The notes: generated by a model not told the origin, from the sequence alone. 64,000 nucleotides of DNA from Brachyhypopomus gauderio (GCF_052324685.1 NC_135212.1:6742278-6806277), one strand, 5' to 3'. Shown: positions 1 to 12,519, numbered from the stretch's first letter. Numbers and translations are program-made.

Positions 1-3000
1 GGAGGAGCAGGACAGGCACGTGGCCTCATCCTCCAAGAAGAAGGGTAAGAAATACAGCTCAGCGCCCTCCGGTGGGCCAGAGGATATTTACTTCACTACA
101 CTGTACAGTCAAACTAAATGAATCAGGGTCCGAGCACTTGAATAAACTGCTCCTTTGGCAAAATATATTTTTATGCAAAGCTGTTATTGTCGTGTTAGTG
201 TTGTGATTACTGAAGTGGCTGGACACCCTAGTGTGTCCGTGTGGTGGGTGTCTGAAGAAGGTGTGATGTCCGTGTGTCACGGTTGCGGTGTTTGTGACGT
301 GTCGCCATGCTGCCACAGAATCGCAGCGCTACTCCACGGTGCACTGCACAGGTTACATGCGCACGTGGCCCTCCAGTCAGCTGGGGGCCGAGGGCGAAGC
401 CGAGGTAGACTCCTCCCACTTCAGCTGCCTGGTCGCCGTGGGCCGCGTTCACCCCTACGCCGCCCCCCAGGCCAACGGCGAGGTCAGGGTCAAGGTCAAG
501 GCTGCAGAGTTCGTCACCCGCTGTGCCCTTGATGGCAAATTCACCTTTGTGGATCAAAGGTAAGACTGTGTGGCGTGCTCCCTGAAAACACATTTGAAAA
601 TAACAAAATTTATTTGTTTCAGTAGATTTGTTTAAAGCTAGACACTGATTTGTGTTGCTATCCTGACTCCAGTTTTTGCTACTGCATGCTAACAGCAGAG
701 CCCGCACCTTAATGACCGTACCTGCTCCTGTTCCTCAGAGCCACCACCATTCTTGGCTACCTGCCTCAAGAGCTGTTGGGCACATCCTGCTATGAATATT
801 TCCATCAAGACGACTTGCCTCATTTGGCAGAAAGACACCGCAAAGGTGAGTGAGTGAGCAAAGCCGGCCCTGACCAATGTGTGCCCTAGGCGAGATTTTG
901 GTTGGTGCCTCCTGGATCATCTTAAATATTAATAATATATAAAAAAAAAATTAAAAAAACAACAACTACCACCAGTGCAAATCAGGGCAATTTGCCTACT
1001 GCAACATTATTATTTCAAAAGTGCATCTGCAATGAACAGAGGAGCATATGTGTGTATTAATATATATTTATTTAAAAACTTGCTGAGCTAAGCTAATCAT
1101 AGCTTTTTAATTGTAAAATTGTGACAGTATATTAACCACGTGACGTGATGCAATGTGCCAAATATGTATTTTGAAAAATGAGGTATTTAAGACATTTTGC
1201 GCATCCATTAAATAGATCTGTGGGCGGGGTTAGCAGTTGGAGCTCACTGATTGGTTGAGTGGCAGAGTTCACTAAGATCTTACAGAGGGGAAAAAGCCAC
1301 AATGACGATTGAATGTTAGTTGTGAGTCAAGCGAGCTGGTTTCAAAGAAAAACACAACAGCTACAGATTGGCAACTTTTTGGATTTGTTTCAAATAAAAA
1401 TGAGAGACCATTGGAGCACGCCCCCACGATTATAATTCGATAATATGATTGGTTGATAAAACTGTCAATCCATAATAAAAGCTCTCAAAGTAAAAGGCAA
1501 GCGTATGCGTCAGATAAACAGAAGTTCCTGGGGGAGGTCCTTTCTCTCTTTTACCTAGAAACAACATTGTGAAATATTCTGATTGGTTGATTTTTTTTTT
1601 TCAGCGCTGAGTTTTTTTCCCATCACAAGCACAAAAAGTGGATTTGAAAGCCGATTTATAGGAAAAATACAAATTATTGGTGAAGCATTATTAACATATA
1701 TTATATATAATAGATAAAGCATCCTTTTTAAGATAAATTAACCTTCAGAGAAGGCGTTGAAGTCCCTGACGGTTCGCCACTGGTATAGTGTTAATTCACC
1801 ACATTTTACCATTATATTACCTGTTTTTTGCCGCATTTCTTCCTCTACTTTTCTCCTTTTTCTACCCTGGGCACCAGAGGTCTTCTCCCTTTTTGACGTC
1901 TTTACGGGGAGATGTCACTCACTCTGTGGTGTCTTTTTCCCCCACAGAGAAACAGTAATGAGGCGCGCAGAGCGCGCGGGGGCGTGCGGGTTGGCGCGGG
2001 GGTGATGGGTGTCGTGTGTTGTTATTATAATAATTATTAATTTGACTAATATTAAACAATGAAATTATGATTATGTGGAATTTGCTTGTTTTCACATTTA
2101 TTAATTGTTCAATTGTAACAAAAAAAAAAAGCATGCACGCGAGCGCCCCCCTGGACAGACGGCGCCCCTAGCATTTGCCTGTATTGCCTAATGGAAGGGC
2201 CGGCCCTGTGAGTGAGTTACATGTTGAAGGCATTCTGTTGTAATGGAGTCAGCTGACCCAAACACTAACGCATGTTAGACAAAGTAAAAGCTACACTAAC
2301 GTCTAATTGACTGATTAGCATGATTTCATTTGCATAATGATAGTTAGGCCTTGTGACTTTCAGTTCTCATTGGTCACATTGGCATCTTAATTTGATGCAG
2401 GTTCAACTTCTCTGAGATCTTTATTATTAATGAAATTGAGAGTATTTTTTGTGAAATCTTGTAGGATCCAGTTAAAGCTGTTTACTAGTTTGATCAGGTC
2501 TTTGTTGTGTATTTAGCTGACTGTAATTAGACAGAGTAAATCAAAAACAAAAAGGCGTGGCCTATAGGTTAGAGACATGGTCCTGTAAGTTTGCTGGTTC
2601 AGCAGTAACCTTGGCTGAAATGAGAAGGCACCTAACCTCCCGAGTGCAGTGAGCAAAGCCCCTAACCCTCTGCACAGTGTTCTGGGTATGTGAGGGTTCA
2701 CGCCGGTTGGGTTAAATTTAGAGAAGAATTTCCTTAAGGTCATATGGTCATTTCCTTCAGACCTAGAAGCTCAGTCCCAGTAAGCTGCTCCCATGTGACT
2801 GGACGTTTCCCATTTCTGTTTTGTTGCAGTGCTGAGAAGTAAAGAGAAGATCGAGACAAACTGCTACAAGTTCAAAACCAAATCTGGCTCTTTTATCACC
2901 TTGCAAAGTCGGTGGTTTAGTTTTATAAACCCCTGGACCAAAGAAGTGGAGTACATTGTGTCAACAAACACAGTCAAATCGTAAGTCGGAAAGGGTTGTT

Positions 3001-4290
3001 CTTTAAAAAAAAAAAAAAAAAAACAGTGTTTTAACACTTGCACTCTCTGACATGTAGTCCCTGACGTGTACTCCGTGACGTGTACTCCGTGACGTGTAGT
3101 CCCTGAAGTGTAGTCCCTGACGTATACTTTCTGATGCTGCTCTTTCTGATCTCCGGATGCGAGATGTCCAGCTAGCCGTCACGTCGGCTGTGATCACCCC
3201 AGATGTTGATAGGTTGCTATGTAATCTTTGTTTCCTGACACAGTGGGAAGAGTAGTCCAGATGGATCAGGAGATCGCTCAGAAAAGCCTCTTCATTCCAA
3301 ATCCTGTGAAGGTCAGTGTCCTTTACACTCAATTCTGTAATTATTACATTATTATTTATTTCATCTTGTATCTAAAACGTATCAGCCTTTGTAGGTAGCG
3401 TTTGAGTCTTAAATTTATGCGGGTTTGATGCCAACCTTTCCCATGAAAGAATGTGTTGTGTTGAACCTTTGGGGTTTGTGTGGTGTCGTTACCTGTGTAC
3501 TGAAACCGTCTGTTCAGATGACGCCAAGAAGTCCCTACCCATCATCCCAGGGATCTCCTCCGGCACCATGATTTACGCTGGGAGCATTGGTACCCAAATC
3601 GCCAATGAGCTACTGGACTTCAACAGGTAAGGCCTGTCATGCCATCTAGGAGGTTTTTTTTATTTTTATTATTTTTATTATTATTATTATTATTGTTGTT
3701 GAAGTGGTTGAATTCTTCCTGGGTATGACTGAAACTTCATGATTCTGATTGGCTGTTCTCAGGATGAACTCCTCCCCTTCCAGTGGCAACGTCAGCCCCT
3801 TCAGTCTCCTCCAGGACAAGTCTCCTCTGGCTCTTACACAAGGCAGCAGCAACGTGAGTCAACCTTACCACTATGTCTGTGCGTGTGTCTGTATGTGTCT
3901 GTCTGCATCTGCCTTGCGATGAGACTGTGTGTTCTGTGTGTTGGTCAAGGTGGTGAACGGAGACGGCACAGACGTGGAGATGCCCAGTAAATCGAGTTCA
4001 GAGGACGACGCACGAGGTGAACCCTTCACACGGAGCGAAAGCGCCCTGGGTAACTGCACGACCTCCCCCCTTGTCTGACCCGCCTCTCTCACACACGTTT
4101 GGCCCCGCCTCACCCGCTGTTCCTGTGCCGTGTTGCAGAGGGAAGCTCCCAGCTTGACCTGGATGGGGTGCCCGGACTGGCCAGCCTGAGCAGTGACGAA
4201 GCCGCCATGGCCGTCATCATGAGCCTGTTGGAGACGGACGCCAACCTGGGAGAGGGCGTGGCCTTTGACGACATGCGCTGGCCTCTATGA
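1..4290 (+). CDS. bmal2: BMAL2 (ARNTL2) circadian bHLH-PAS transcription factor, 3' part
   Basis: Nine exons are visible: <1-44, 319-559, 739-845, 2830-2980, 3244-3311, 3518-3626, 3763-3853, 3950-4016 and 4139-4290 (TGA). They give about 342 in-frame residues. The bHLH and PAS-A exons lie upstream of the window. Exons 319-2980 encode the PAS-B region, with the family stretches [18 protein letters not shown] and [12 protein letters not shown]. Exon 3518-3626 has [18 protein letters not shown], closer to BMAL2 (AGSIGTDIANEILDLQR) than to the BMAL1 equivalent, and [10 protein letters not shown] also resembles BMAL2. The protein ends in the BMAL activation tail ([19 protein letters not shown]...RWPL). 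From family knowledge, BMAL proteins pair with CLOCK/NPAS2 in the nucleus and activate E-box genes. Downstream linkage to ppfibp1 supports the bmal2 choice. The acceptor before 3950 (GGTCAAG) is weak, and a hAT element sits 13 bp after the exon ending at 845. Confidence 0.93.
859..2208. mobile_element. Non-autonomous hAT-type DNA transposon in bmal2 intron
   Basis: The 1,350-bp element begins CAAAGCCGGCCCTG and ends AGGGCCGGCCCTG, an imperfect terminal inverted repeat. It is flanked by an exact 8-bp duplication, TGAGTGAG (851-858 and 2209-2216), the hAT hallmark. I see no transposase reading frame; the interior is AT-rich. It explains most of the intron between exons 739-845 and 2830-2980. 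Confidence 0.75.
3052..3126. repeat. 14-bp minisatellite, about 5 copies
   Basis: A degenerate unit resembling CTGACGTGTAGTCC is repeated in tandem within a bmal2 intron, shortly after an A-run at 3006-3023. It carries no gene signal. Confidence 0.6.
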
Positions 4291-5517
4291 CCCCACCTCT
4301 CCACGACCCTCCTCTCCTTTTTCTTTAACGTTACCTTTCATCTTGATGTGGTCTTTTACAACAACAAACCCTCCATCACTGAGAAACGGATCATCCCCAT
4401 TCGCTGGATTTAAAATTATTCTAATTTATTCATGTTCTTTTACCTGGAAAGACATGTGGCGACTCATTTTTGTCTTCAGTCAAAGAAAATTGGGTATCCA
4501 AAATATTAAAGGACACCCAGTTTCTGTCTGTCTCCATCTGTCTCTCTCTTGCTCTGTTTTTTTCTTTCTGGTCCTCAGTTCATCTTCCAGTACTTTAAAC
4601 AGCAGAAGATCATGGTACTAGCTTCTGAGGACCTTAAGCAGCAGCGCCAGATTTGACTGGTCTGCTGAACATTTATTTTCAATTCTGAGGACACTACTTG
4701 GCCTGCTCCTCCTGTGCTGAGACAAAACTCAGCTTTTAATCCAAGTACCCCTACAGTCCTGTGGCTTAAAAGACTTATTTTTTAAGTACGTAGGTGTTCT
4801 ACTCTTGAACTCTGATTGAATCTTTTCCACATGAATCTGTACTGAAGGTTTTACAGGATGCATAAATCCTTAAGGATTGTCAAGGGAAACCCACTAGTCT
4901 TTAGGACAGAAGGGCTCCAGTCAAGAGCTTTTTGTATTGACTCAGAGCTACATGGCGCTGTCACAAGCTGGGGGTCATATGTCAAACGGCAGGACTACAC
5001 AGAGAGGTCTGAAGTAGCACAGTGGTCTGAACCCCCATCCTCTCCTCTCGTCTTCAGTCTCGAGCCTGCGTCAACACGTTTGTTTTCATCTTCATTTATC
5101 CTTCCAGGTGACCGCTAGCAGCTTGAGCCTCTGAGGCTACCGTACCACACAGACGGTTCACAGGACACACAGGCACAGAGCAGCAGAGAGAACTCAAACC
5201 GCCAATCAGATCAATACACAACTCTCAGGGAACATCTGAGCAGGAATCCCAGCTCGTTCACCTCTTCCCTATTACACGTGTTTGTGTTGCCACCGCCTGG
5301 GTGGTCTGCCAATGTTGCACACTGGCCACACTCATTTTCTGTTCATAACTGTGGTCATTGTGAGGGTGGTTCATAAGATTTAGTCTTTAAAACACAAACT
5401 CAGAAGAAACTCCACATGGTGGAGTTTGACCTCTGGCCCAGTTATTCATTTTTGTCTGATTGGCTCCCACTAGTATATCTCAAATGTCTGATGATGAGTG
5501 TGCTGTGAATGTACTCC

Positions 5518-6096
5518 GAGGTTAGGGTTAGGGGTTATCGTTAGGGTTAGCATTAGGGTTGGGGTTGGGGGAAGTAACCGTCGCACACGACCAATCCCAG
5601 TGAGGGGTGAAAAGGAAGAGTTGGGGAAATAAGAAAGACAGTTGAGCCTTGGATCTAGGAGGGCGGGACGGCATCCACTTACTAGAAGGTTTTTCATAGA
5701 GGCCCAATGAGTGTAAGGGACCCATCTTAGTGATCCAGTCCGTTTCAGCGGCTCTGCGCTGGAAACGGGACCAACGTAAATTATGTTGTAGGATCATTAC
5801 CCTAAGGGACTTCAGGCAATATTTAACAAAATGGTGGGGGGGGTATGTATTTCCCTCTGGTGTTGGATGTTATACCTGTGTTGGTACATCCTGACAGTGA
5901 CTGGATTATTTTTGGTTTCCCCCACATAGTGTAGGTTGCACCTGGAGCAGTATATTAAATATATACAATTGGAGGAACTGCTCTTTGGGGGTGGGGGAGA
6001 GGGGGTTCGAGGTTAGGGTGAGGGTTGGAGTTAGGGGTGAGAGTTGGGGTTAGGGTGGGGGTTAGGGTTAGGGGTTAGGGTTAGATTAAGGTTAGG
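5518..6096. repeat. Two clusters of degenerate telomere-like repeats
   Basis: Clusters at 5518-5570 and 6010-6096 are built from GGTTAGGG/GGGTTAGGG variants (vertebrate telomere unit TTAGGG). Frequent extra G and T/A changes mark them as old, interstitial copies rather than a chromosome end. Unique DNA lies between them. Confidence 0.65.
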
Positions 6097-6440
6097 TATG
6101 TACAGTTGGTGAGAACTCAGTGGTTAGACTTGGATTAAGCTATGTGACTACATGATATATCTGACTAGCAATTAATATTAATTCACCCAATAGATTTGCA
6201 GTTCACTCAAAGACTTTCTTCTTTCTGAGTAATAACACATGATGCTATCCCCCACTTCATCAAAACAGCATTGCAAAGCTATAATATTGATTGTAGTGTC
6301 AAGAGTCTGTTAGTGTTACATTGGGATGCATATGATAACATACCAAAGTACATTTTTGTCTGAGAAGATTATTCAGGTTTCTGACTGCAGTGCATCCTAA
6401 ATGCAGTAGAAGTGTGTGCGTGTGCAGGTGCACGCACTCG

Positions 6441-6446
<6 letters not shown>

Positions 6447-6476
<30 letters not shown>
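6447..6476. repeat. GT microsatellite
   Basis: An uninterrupted GT dinucleotide run of about 15 units in the bmal2-GCAP spacer. Confidence 0.9.
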
Positions 6477-7798
6477 GTCCTAGGTGGTAGGGGTGGTTGT
6501 TCTGAAGGCTTACCTTCTTCCAGTACTGAATTACCTTCTAATAAGAATCATCCAGGACAAATTCTGCATATTCTTTCAAACAGCACTGTTTCTTTTAAAG
6601 AGATTGTGCAAAGCATCCTCATTCAGGTTCATTCTTTCTCACACTACCTAAACTAATACTTGATGGTAAGAATGTTCAAGCCTATTTGCATAAGAGTTCA
6701 TTGTGTGTCCTCCCACAAATGTGTCCCCCTTTTTTTTAAATGAGACTGCTTGACCCCTGACCTTGCTTCCAAATATGCAGACTGGGAAGATCTAGGGACG
6801 GAATTTCTTTTAAACCTACTTAGTATTTTACGGGATCAGTTGGAGTGCTAGCCAATCAGAATCTGGTGTGATGTCCAGCAAGGATTTGGATTGGTCGGTT
6901 AAGTCCTTGAGCAGAGGAACAGTTGCTCTTTCCACCTGCATGGACATGCTGTGAGCTATGACGTATGTGCCATGAACTATGAGGTAAACACAATAGAAAA
7001 AAAGATTTGTTGAGTTTTTTTTTTTTGGTTGTTTGTTTTTCGTATCCATGTACTGTGTGTAGTCATCCTTGGACCTAGTGTCCTTGATCTGTCAGTATGA
7101 GTATGTACTAACGAGAGTGTCACGTTCTTCAGTGACACCATTGAGTACTGTATTTGGGTCAGAACCTCATACCTTACCACCTTCTGCTTCAGTTCTAGCA
7201 TCAGATATCCTAAAAAAAAATAGCTTGCATAGATTTTATTGCTAGATTTCTTCTTCCCTGTTTCTACCTGTGATATTCACGCATGCCATCTTTGTGTAAT
7301 GTTAATTTTTTAAATACATTTGTTTATTTTCCATAAACATGTTTGCCTTATGAGACAGACCCCCCCCATGCTGTCTTGGGAGAGTGGTGGTTCACGTGTT
7401 CAGGACTGTTCGCCCACCGAGGGGAGCTCGGCCCCTCCCACTTTTACTCACACTTCCGTGAACCGCGTGAGGAGAGTGTGAGCTGGACGCTCTTGCTGAG
7501 CTGGAGATGGAGAGCACAGGGGCAGCAGTAGGGGTGGGTGGTCAAGGCCAGGTCTGCTAGGAGAGTACCACCCTGTTCATCCTCCTTCCCTGTTTATTAT
7601 GAAAGCACTTAGATGTCTGATGCCAATGCTGCTGCTGTGAACAGGTCTGATTCATGATGGAGGCGATGTCCGTGTCTCCGGGCTGCCCTGTAAACAAACA
7701 AGCAAACAAAAGATTCTTTAATAAACAGTTAGTTTAATTCATATTGTAATTGTCGTTCACATGCATGAATGTGTGGGGGTGGGCATATCTGACCAATG

Positions 7799-7842
7799 GA
7801 GGTATATATCTATTTAATAGAGGTATATATGTAGCCAAAGGA

Positions 7843-7880
<38 letters not shown>

Positions 7881-8167
7881 ATTGAGGTATATATCTAGCC
7901 AAAGGGGACATATATCTAGCCATCGGAGCAGTGGAGTTTCTAGACCATCTGAACTGGAGGGGCCAGACTCGAACTAGTATGTATGTTGGGGGAGGAGGGG
8001 ATTTGTAGCCTGATTCGCTAAAAAATAGTGACAAAATTTCTGTGTCTCACACAGCGCCTCATTTAGGGGTCTCACACCACACCTCAATGAGGGGCCAAGG
8101 ATGTTGACTGGGGCACTGACATCCCCTAAAACTGCCTCTGCACAGGAGGTATATATCTAGCCAAAGG
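7799..8167. repeat. GGTATATATCTAGCCAAAG repeats with a TA run
   Basis: At least four degenerate copies of a GAGGTATATATCTAGCCAAAG-like unit flank a (TA)n run at about 7847-7876. A 212-bp hAT-like element interrupts the block at 7929-8140, and the repeat resumes after it. Confidence 0.6.
7929..8140. mobile_element. Short hAT-like MITE
   Basis: A 212-bp segment starts CAGTGGAGTTTCTAG and ends CTAAAACTGCCTCTG, so its termini are related inverted repeats (CAGnGGnAGTTT). The flanking octamers CATCGGAG (7921-7928) and CACAGGAG (8141-8148) match at six of eight positions, consistent with an aged hAT duplication. It has no coding capacity. Confidence 0.45.
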
Positions 8168-8854
8168 TGGTATTCATACTTTCAAAACAGGATTCAGATG
8201 AGAATTAGACACGTGTTTTGTTGTAATTGCACTTTGAGGTGTACATCTAGGTGTTCATGCTTCTTGTCAGCTGTGACATGAGGGGTCTGGGAGCAGAGCA
8301 GTGCTGGCTGACACGGTCTACCTCTGCCGCGGAGGCAGAATACAGCAGTTAACAGCTTGCTGTTACGTCCATCTGCTTCCAACGGTGTTGACTGTGTCTC
8401 ATGACTTTCTGCAGCTGTGTGTGTGTTGTGCCCTTTCTCCTTAAATAGGTCACAGTGTTCCTGTTGGGACATTGGAGTGTGTGCATGGTATGGTAACATG
8501 TAACCCAGGTCCCCACAAGGGGCAAACACTTCAATGCATTTCCGCTCCCAGGATTCACTGGTATTTGCGTAAATTTGGGAAAGGGGAACACATTTGGAAA
8601 CATCATAAAAAAGCAAAGCATGGGCCACGTGTCCTTGAACAAGCTCACTCTCTCACCCTGGACTTGCACTCAGGGTAATTAAACATCTCAGTCCACCCTG
8701 CGTGGTGTCCCCTGCTGTGAGATTACATTTACTTAATTTCACAGGTGCGGGGTGACCCTTGTGAGAGTGATTAAGGGTCAACATGGTAAGCTGGGCTCCG
8801 GGATTTATAGACATTTGCATCACTCCACGCGGTGCTTGAGGAGCAAGTCTGATG

Positions 8855-11373
8855 ATGGGACAGAGTGCGACGTTACCGCGCAGGAGTGGAGACACCTACA
8901 TCACCCAACTGTATGAATGGTTTAGGTAAGGTCGGACAGTCACAGATTCAGCTGTGATGAGAACTGCAGTACTCCAGAATAAACTGCCCCTTGCATAACT
9001 CTCATTAACAAAATGCTGATCGTTCTTCTTCGTGTACTGTGTAGCCTATTGGTCAAATGTATTTTATGAAATGATTTCATATGGTTTTACTTCAAGGTGA
9101 TTTGATAATCTAATGTTAACGGCAGGAGATGGGTCCCATGCACGTGCGTGTAAGTGGTCGGCACTTTTGGGCTGTGGTCATTTCTCTGTTGTTTGTCAGG
9201 AAGTTCTTAAATGAGTGTCCCAGTGGCCAGATTGCACTGCACGAGTTTAGACAGCACTTCTGTAGCAGTACGGTGGGAACAGAGTCTACAGAGTACGCAG
9301 AGCAAGTATTCCGCACTCTGGACAGCAATGGGGTAAGGCAGGCTTCACCCACGCATGTCTGGACTTTCCTCCACAGCAGAATCTAGTGAGAACTACTTAA
9401 TTTATAAACCTAATTATCTCAAACGTTCTTGTAGTCACAGACCTAAACTAATGTCTTAGTAATGTCTTTGTGTTAACATTCTAACATAATGTTCGGTTCA
9501 CACCTGCAAAGCAGGAATTACTTTGAAAAACTGAAGGAGTGCCAACGACTTGTGTCCCTGAGGGTTCGTTTCCTGGGCCACTCGAACATGCTTCCTCTTG
9601 GGCAAGCTTTGTGAGATTTTAGGCTGTCACAGCTATGCAGACAGCACTCCTGCTCTTCAAAGAACTAATGTTTGCTCAACTCATTGTACCTTCAGCATAT
9701 CACTAACTACATGAGCTAAAACTTTATGCAGTTGAATCAAAATTAAACAGCAGTGAGAGGCACGTACTAGCTGCCTTTTTTAATTAGAAAACCCTACATT
9801 CTAAAAAGATAGTTTATAATCTTGGCATACTAATAGAATACAATGTTCTCCCTAAGAATACATTCGTTTCTAGCAAGGTAATGGCCTCTTAATGGGGACT
9901 CCCAAAAAAGACAATCAGACAGCCTCATCTGATTTTAAATGCAGCTGCTAACGTTCTCACTATAGGAGCAAAAGAAGAGATTACCCCATTCTCAAGTCCT
10001 TACACTGGCTACCAGTATTTCACAGAGTTGATTTTGTAATGCATTATTACTGGTCCTTAAATCACTTAATTGTGTAGGACGAGTGAATCTATCTGATTTG
10101 CTGCAGGGCTATGAGTTGGACAGAACCCTCAAATAAGCAGGAACTATTACAAATTACTATTATAAATAGTCATTTAGTCCTGCTTACAGTACACTCTAAA
10201 CACAGAGAGGCAGCGTTATGGCATTTGTAAATTGAACCAGCTGTCAGAGGACATGGAATGATCTTCAGTGGAAACTAAAACTGTAGTTTGGCCAGACTTT
10301 GTGTTTGGGGTGCAGTTACCTCAGATCCTGAGGCATGCGCTTTAGCTTATGGCTGTATTTTTTTTGTATCATGGACCTGGATTTAACCTTGACCAGGACG
10401 GCGTGGTTGACTTCCGTGAGTATGTGACGGCCATTAGCATGCTGATACAAGGCTCGTCTGTGGAGAAGCTCTGTTGGTCCTTCAAACTCTATGACAAGGA
10501 CAAGGATGGGGCCATCACCCGGTCAGAGATGCTGGAGATCATGCAGGTCATTACTATTACCTTTATTGCTTTAATTGGAGGAGTTCATATTTACTGTATC
10601 GATCAATTTTCCATTTACCATGCAATCAGGGCCGGAGTGGGACACATTTTCAGCCCGGGAGTTTCATGTCCAAATCCGGCCCAAAATTATTTTTCCCTCC
10701 CAATCGGCCCAAACTAGAGACTGACATGAGCCGGCCCATCGGGAATCCTCCCGAATCTCCCGATTAGCCACTCCGGCTCTGCATGCAATTTAATAACGGT
10801 TCTTACTCCGGGCTGAGATTTCTACGTGGATGTTTGTGGTTGGCTTGCAATACTTTCCATCTCCATTAGAGTGCAGCAGAGACTTTTAACTGTTGACAGG
10901 CCGTGTACAAGATGAGCGTGGCCGCCTCGATGACCAAGCCTAACCCTCTGACTGCTGAAGAATGCACCAGCAGGATATTCACGCGGTTGGACAAAGACAA
11001 TGATGGTAAAACTGTAAATACTACAAGGTCACTCTCTCAAACATTACAATTATGACTTCGAGCGATTCTCCTTTGCTAAGTTCAGAATCAGAAATACTTA
11101 GAAATACCTAAATCGGAAATACAGAAAACCCTAATGTGTGCTCATATTGTCGCTATTATATTATTATTTTAGTATAGCAATCTTAAAATGTACAGCTGAC
11201 TTTTTAATATGATACCAATGCACGACATCGCATGGTCTGTTTTTTGCTTTGTGTCCTCAGCCATGATCAGTCTGGAGGAGTTTATTGACGGGGCGCTGGA
11301 TGATGAGTGGATTAGAGAGATGTTGGAGTGTGATCCCAACACGGTGATGGTGGAGAAGCCGTTTAAGGGATGA
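8855..11373 (+). CDS. Guanylate cyclase-activating/inhibitory protein-like EF-hand calcium sensor
   Basis: Five exons join in frame: 8855-8925, 9200-9332, 10397-10546, 10900-11005 and 11261-11373 (TGA), giving 190 residues, the usual length for the neuronal calcium sensor/GCAP family. The start is chosen because MGQSAT fits the N-myristoylation motif, and Y-E-W-F then joins R-K-F-L-N-E-C-P-S-G, the degenerate non-binding EF1 typical of GCAPs. EF2 (DSNGDGVVDFRE, 65-76) and EF3 (DKDKDGAITRSE, 101-112) look functional. EF4 (DKDNDAMISLEE, 149-160) has Ala where Gly is normally invariant. Such proteins sit on membranes and couple calcium to retinal guanylate cyclase. The MGQ start recalls amphibian GCIP; a fish guca1-series gene such as guca1g is likely, but I cannot fix the paralogue. 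Confidence 0.85.
10627..10781. mobile_element. 155-bp hAT MITE in the GCAP-like gene
   Basis: The element begins CAGGGCCGGAGTGG, ends CCACTCCGGCTCTG, and is bounded by the exact octamer CATGCAAT on both sides (10619-10626 and 10782-10789). It lies in the intron after exon 3 and has no coding potential. Confidence 0.85.
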
Positions 11374-11524
11374 CAGTGATGTAGAGGGTTGGACCCACAG
11401 GAGTGAGAGGGGTGCACGTGCTGGTGCACGTTAGTCTTCTATCAAATATGAACGCGTCTGAACCTGTTGCATTGGTAATCAGTTGTAGAAGATACTGTAT
11501 TATTTAATGTGTACTGGGATGCAT

Positions 11525-11694
11525 GGACGTAATTTTGATTTCAAAAGTGGGGGGACATGGATTCGTCGCTATTTAAATATTTGGTTTTAACCGTAAAAAC
11601 TGTGGGGGACCAAAACCGGCTTTTGAAAAAGTGGGGGGGACATGTCGTCCCGTCCCCCCCCCCCCCCCCCCCCCCCAAAAAAAAATTACGTCCG
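11525..11694. mobile_element. Short palindrome-ended repeat with poly-C tract
   Basis: The segment starts ACGTAATTTT and ends AAAATTACGT, a short inverted repeat. It contains G-runs (GTGGGGGGACATG, twice) and a C-run of about 30 bases near 11650-11677. A MITE-like repeat is likely; no clear target duplication was found. It lies just after the GCAP-like stop codon, probably in its 3' UTR. Confidence 0.4.
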
Positions 11695-11906
11695 TGCTGG
11701 GATGGGATGTGTGTTATGTCCTATATAATGCTATTTCAGCCCTGACTTAGAGCGTTGTTAGTAAAACTTTAAGATTTAATTGCAGGTTTCATCTTATGCT
11801 TACTTGTTTGCGGTTAAATGTAGGCATAGGTTACTGTCCGCTTATAGAAATGCTTTTATAACTACTTTAGCCTGTAAACGTTTTTAAACACAGACGAGGC
11901 GAGTCA

Positions 11907-11912
11907 AATAAA
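11907..11912 (+). terminator. Probable polyadenylation signal of the GCAP-like gene
   Basis: AATAAA lies 534 bp after the stop codon and is followed by a GT-rich stretch (GTGGTTGTTC, then ATGTCGTGTAAT), the usual downstream element. Inferred from motif and position only. Confidence 0.4.
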
Positions 11913-12519
11913 ATAGTGGTTGTTCAGTTATTATATTTCATGTCGTGTAATATTTACATAAGCTTTATGTAACGTTCAGGAATTTCTGGCTTAGTTGATT
12001 ATCACATACAGCAATATTGTTTACTCTTCTTATTTACTTATTTATGTACTTATTTTCTTGTTTTTAAGAGCGTTTGGTAGATAAAGACGTACGTAGCTAC
12101 ATTAAAAAAATGTGTCATTGTCGAGTCTTGTAAATGTGCATACTGGCAAAAATGAATGAACCGGTTGATTCCATACCACCATTTAAGTGTCGCTTCCCTA
12201 CTGTGCATCTCAAATGACATAGTGACACTTCAAATAGTAATCTAACATGTAAAACCTTTGCCCAAACTGCATATTTGAACTAGCAGCTGTCTTCCGACAG
12301 CAGAACGCTGACTGCAATAGCCTACGGCTTCAACACACAGTTGATATAACGGGCAAAGCCGCCGTAATATCCCTGAATAAGGCCCTCCTGGGGTTAGGCT
12401 AGATGCTTGTTGGGATATTTGTGTCCGACACCACCAGAGATCCCAGCAGCGAACCGTTTCTTCCCAGTCCACCTCGTTGTGGGGCGGGATAGGCCCTAGT
12501 GACGTACACGCATTCACAT

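Larger units (their letters stand above)
4291..8854. other. bmal2 3' UTR and intergenic spacer
   Basis: No gene could be supported here on either strand. The first part is presumably bmal2 3' UTR; ATTAAA occurs near 4505 and AATAAA at 7720-7725, so the true end is uncertain. The rest holds telomere-like repeats (5518-6096), a GT run (6447-6476), a TATA-rich repeat block (7799-8167) and a short hAT-like element. The reading frames present are short and lack family signatures. Confidence 0.6.

Noticed and set aside
3950..4016. Doubt whether this bmal2 segment is an exon, because its acceptor is weak
   Set aside because: Doubt set aside: it keeps the frame between the exons ending at 3853 and starting at 4139 and encodes plausible acidic sequence ([14 protein letters not shown]), though it could be alternative.
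5518..6096. True telomere or chromosome end
   Set aside because: Repeats are degenerate and flanked by unique DNA and genes on both sides.
8194..8669. Overlapping minus-strand frames of 106 and 144 residues in the bmal2-GCAP spacer
   Set aside because: Low-complexity-free but without any recognisable domain, splice partner or promoter; expected by chance at this length.
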